A DNA stretch of 64,000 nt from Pedobacter sp. MC2016-14 (GTDB lineage: Bacteria; Bacteroidota; Bacteroidia; Sphingobacteriales; Sphingobacteriaceae). The stretch is from contig NZ_JAJMPA010000001.1 in the NCBI RefSeq assembly GCF_020991475.1, positions 930,001 through 994,000 of the forward strand, in the 5' to 3' direction. Positions 61,964 through 64,000 of this stretch are shown one piece after another; position 1 is the first letter of the stretch, and each line of letters begins with the position of its first letter. The notes under the pieces are model-generated. The model was not told the DNA's origin. It ran no database searches and saw only the letters and a program-made list of their open reading frames with translations. Made by a program: the position numbers and the translations under genes.

Positions 61964-62911
61964 TTACTGGTTTGGTAGTATAACAATTTTACCAACAGTA
62001 CTTCCACTTTCAATCTGTAAATGTGCTTCGGCCATTTGTTCAAAAGAGAAGGTTTTAGAAACATGGGAGCTAAGGGTACCCTGTTCCAAAAATCCGGCTA
62101 TAATTTTCATGTCCTCACCGCTAGGCTTCATTTTCATGGTATAACCATGTTTGCCGCTTTCTTTAGCCTTATCAACGACCTGCTCATTTAAGCCAGAAGG
62201 GATACTTACAATTGTACCGCCGGTTTTCATAACGGCTAAAGAAGCATCGATGGTGTCTCCTCCAATGGTATCCAGTACAAAATCAATGTCTTTTAATACA
62301 TTTTCTATTGGTTTGGCCTTATAATCCAGGTGTTCATCAGCTCCTAATGACAAAACAAAATCTTTATTTTGGAGAGAAGAGGTTCCAATTACATAGGCCC
62401 CCATTTGTTTTGCAATTTGGACGGCATAATGGCCAACGCCCCCTGATGCGGCATGAATCAATACTTTATTCCCCGGTCTTATAGTTGCGTAATTACGGAG
62501 TGCCTGTAAAGCAGTAAGGGCAGCTAACGTTGCTGCTGCGGCTTCATGATGGCTAATGTTGTCAGGTTTTATAGCCAGTTCCGCTGCGGGAGCGGCAACA
62601 AATTCGGCATAAGTTTTTCCTGATTTAGGAAAGGAGATACAGCCAAACACTTCATCTCCTTTTTTAAGGATGGTGACTTCAGCTCCAACTTCTTCTACGA
62701 TACCCGAAATGTCCCAACCCAAAATGATGGGTTGTTCATCTTTTAGTAAACCAGCAACTCCTTTGCCCGCTCTTGTTTTTACATCAATAGGATTGATGCT
62801 AATGGCTTTTATGGCTACCAATACCTCTTCTGGTTTAATGTTAGGCTGTTCCAGTTCTGTGATTGCAAGGTTCTCCACACCTCCAAAATCTTTTAAAATT
62901 ATTGCTTTCAT
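61964..62911 (-). CDS. Quinone-oxidoreductase-like MDR enzyme
   Basis: 315 residues of the medium-chain dehydrogenase/reductase family (zeta-crystallin/quinone oxidoreductase type). N-terminal GroES-like part (MKAIILKDFGGVENLAITEL) and a Rossmann core with HAASGGVGHYAVQIAKQMGA (NADPH-binding GGVG). The zinc ligands of alcohol dehydrogenases are absent, as usual for this type. It reduces enones or quinones with NADPH; the substrate is not predictable. It has a TAnnTTTG promoter element at 62931-62938 on the minus strand. Confidence 0.9.
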   Translation of the reverse strand: MKAIILKDFGGVENLAITELEQPNIKPEEVLVAIKAISINPIDVKTRAGKGVAGLLKDEQPIILGWDISGIVEEVGAEVTILKKGDEVFGCISFPKSGKTYAEFVAAPAAELAIKPDNISHHEAAAATLAALTALQALRNYATIRPGNKVLIHAASGGVGHYAVQIAKQMGAYVIGTSSLQNKDFVLSLGADEHLDYKAKPIENVLKDIDFVLDTIGGDTIDASLAVMKTGGTIVSIPSGLNEQVVDKAKESGKHGYTMKMKPSGEDMKIIAGFLEQGTLSSHVSKTFSFEQMAEAHLQIESGSTVGKIVILPNQ

Positions 62912-62930
62912 CTAATTACTTTAACAAGCA

Positions 62931-62938
62931 CAAATCTA
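62931..62938 (-). promoter_or_regulatory. -7 element of oxidoreductase gene
   Basis: Minus-strand reading TAGATTTG, matching TAnnTTTG, 19 bases before the ATG at 62911. Only this box is clear; the -33 is not. Confidence 0.4.
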
Positions 62939-63028
62939 CTATTGTTGTTAAGATTTTGTCATGAATCCGCGACCTATTTGGAGAAGCAACTTGTATATTC
63001 TAAAATTGCCGGACTAGTTACTTAACCA

Positions 63029-63514
63029 ATGATAATGGAATTTTATAATCAAGTACACATTGTGGACTATACGCCCAGGTATGCTTCGGCTTTCAAAGAT
63101 CTTAATGAAGAATGGATTAGCCAGTATTTTAAGATGGAAGAAATGGATTATAAAGCATTGGATGATCCTGAAGGATATATTTTGAGCAGAGGAGGATGCA
63201 TTTTGGTGGCCTTGCATGAGGGAGAGCCGATTGGTGTTTGCGCATTGATAAAAATGAATGATGCCGTATATGACTATGAGTTGGCCAAAATGGCGGTTTC
63301 TCCAAAAGCCCAAGGGAAAAAGGTAGGTTGGTTGCTGGGACAAGCAGCCATCAAAAAGGCAAAGGAACTAGGGGCTGATAAATTGTATCTGGAAAGCAAT
63401 ACAGTGTTAAAACCTGCGATAAACCTCTATAATAAATTGGGATTCCAGAAAATTTTAGGATACCCATCACCTTATGAACGCTGCGATATTCAGATGGATT
63501 TGGATCTGAGGTAA
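63029..63514 (+). CDS. GNAT family N-acetyltransferase
   Basis: 161 residues (an ATG two codons downstream at 63035 is also possible). GNAT fold: acceptor-binding N-terminal part, motif A strand-loop-helix KMAVSPKAQGKKVGWLLGQAAI (the Q-x-x-x-x-G acetyl-CoA pyrophosphate loop; shown as AVSPKAQGKKVG) and the C-terminal motif B region YNKLGFQKI. It transfers an acetyl group from acetyl-CoA to an amine. The substrate is unknown. It runs opposite to the quinone oxidoreductase gene. Confidence 0.88.
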   Translation: MIMEFYNQVHIVDYTPRYASAFKDLNEEWISQYFKMEEMDYKALDDPEGYILSRGGCILVALHEGEPIGVCALIKMNDAVYDYELAKMAVSPKAQGKKVGWLLGQAAIKKAKELGADKLYLESNTVLKPAINLYNKLGFQKILGYPSPYERCDIQMDLDLR

Positions 63515-63528
63515 AGCCATCCATTAAT

Positions 63529-63573
63529 AATTCTTGGTGAATAAGTCCTTACTCACCAAGAATTTGAGTTTTT
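63529..63573. terminator. Bidirectional terminator
   Basis: 12-bp arms AATTCTTGGTGA (63529-63540) and TCACCAAGAATT (63553-63564) with additional inner pairing TAAG/TTA, followed by TGAGTTTTTAT. It separates the convergent GNAT and small minus-strand genes. Confidence 0.75.
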
Positions 63574-63802
63574 ATACGTTGTTTACTTCAAAACCACCAT
63601 AACATACCATTTCTGCATTATGGGACACGATAAGTTTGAGCTTTAATTTCTCTATCAATTCTTTTGCCTGTGTGATGTTTCTGTGCAAGTCATTGATACC
63701 CCTGATTTCAATGCCTTTAGCCATCAGCTTAAATTTGTTAGGTTCAAATTTGTCAATGAATTTCTGCAGGTCTGAACTGATCTTTACTTCTGTGTTTTTC
63801 AT
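63572..63802 (-). CDS. Small hypothetical protein
   Basis: 76 residues with a mixed alpha/beta look and no signal or membrane segment: a charged N-terminal helix (SSDLQKFIDKFEPNKF), a RGINDLHRNITQAKELIEKL helix and a C-terminal strand ending VCYGGFEVNNV. I do not recognise a family. It begins at an ATG and ends near a terminator, consistent with a real gene. The remaining 198 bases to the window end are AT-rich and show no supported gene. Confidence 0.5.
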   Translation of the reverse strand: MKNTEVKISSDLQKFIDKFEPNKFKLMAKGIEIRGINDLHRNITQAKELIEKLKLKLIVSHNAEMVCYGGFEVNNV

Positions 63803-64000
63803 CCGTTTAATTTTGTTTTTTTATAAGGCGATCCGATTAAGCTTTTAATGTCCTTATAAAGGCAAAAGAAACCATATTGTTTTAACTCTTTGGTCAGTTA
63901 ATATTAAATGTCTGGTATCTACTAATAAATAAAATTTTATTTGAATAAAATGAATGACGAATTGAACATTATATACTGTACCTTGTTGCTACAAACACTA

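Overview
The window reads as a chromosomal segment of a Bacteroidota bacterium, most likely a Sphingobacteriaceae member of the Pedobacter type (inference from gene content; no rRNA is present to confirm it). Supporting signs are a SusC/SusD pair, a gldH gliding lipoprotein gene, DUF6443-type RHS proteins, many lipoproteins, several TTG starts and Bacteroidota -7 elements of the form TAnnTTTG.

Layout. 1-7401: a tightly packed operon for a type II secretion / type IV pilus-like machine (secretin 3' end, GspL/PilM-like, GspM/PilO-like, FN3 lipoprotein, GspC/PilP-like, MORN-like secreted protein, GspK-position protein with a beta-helix, two pseudopilins, GspF/PilC). 7437-7718: a small HTH protein. 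7986-19120: an AT-rich accessory island with two large RHS/YD proteins. The second carries tandem NHL modules and a C-terminal class-3 lipase-like domain, followed by an ankyrin-repeat lipoprotein that is the probable immunity protein, then gene debris (XRE regulator remnant, DUF4279-like fragment) and an orphan gene. 19121-22807: small membrane protein, DUF2911 protein, sensor kinase, gltX. 22817-23656: zinc metallopeptidase. 23746-30625: a signalling operon of REC-kinase, giant CHASE3-HAMP-GAF hybrid kinase with three REC domains, lone REC, CheR, CheB and REC. 30618-36063: M49-type peptidase, peptidoglycan amidase, DUF4268, MOSC, DinB and a WYL regulator. 36312-40880: secreted unknown protein and two DUF3857/transglutaminase-like paralogues, one lacking the expected catalytic Cys and His.

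40912-45249: holB, PSP1-domain gene, gldH and convergent murF. 45294-53439: M14 carboxypeptidase, a 604-bp gap, then SusC, SusD and a small lipoprotein. 53482-58390: S66 LD-carboxypeptidase divergent from metG, and a membrane hybrid kinase. 58781-58852: tRNA-Arg(CCU). 59121-60230: class II Fic protein behind an operator-like palindrome. 60402-63802: membrane protein, OmpA-like lipoprotein, quinone-oxidoreductase-like enzyme, GNAT acetyltransferase and a small unknown protein.

The regions that look least ordinary are the non-canonical secretion operon, the RHS-lipase/ankyrin lipoprotein pair with its graveyard of immunity genes, and the tRNA-Arg/hairpins/operator/Fic segment. I saw no CRISPR array, transposase, integrase or prophage.
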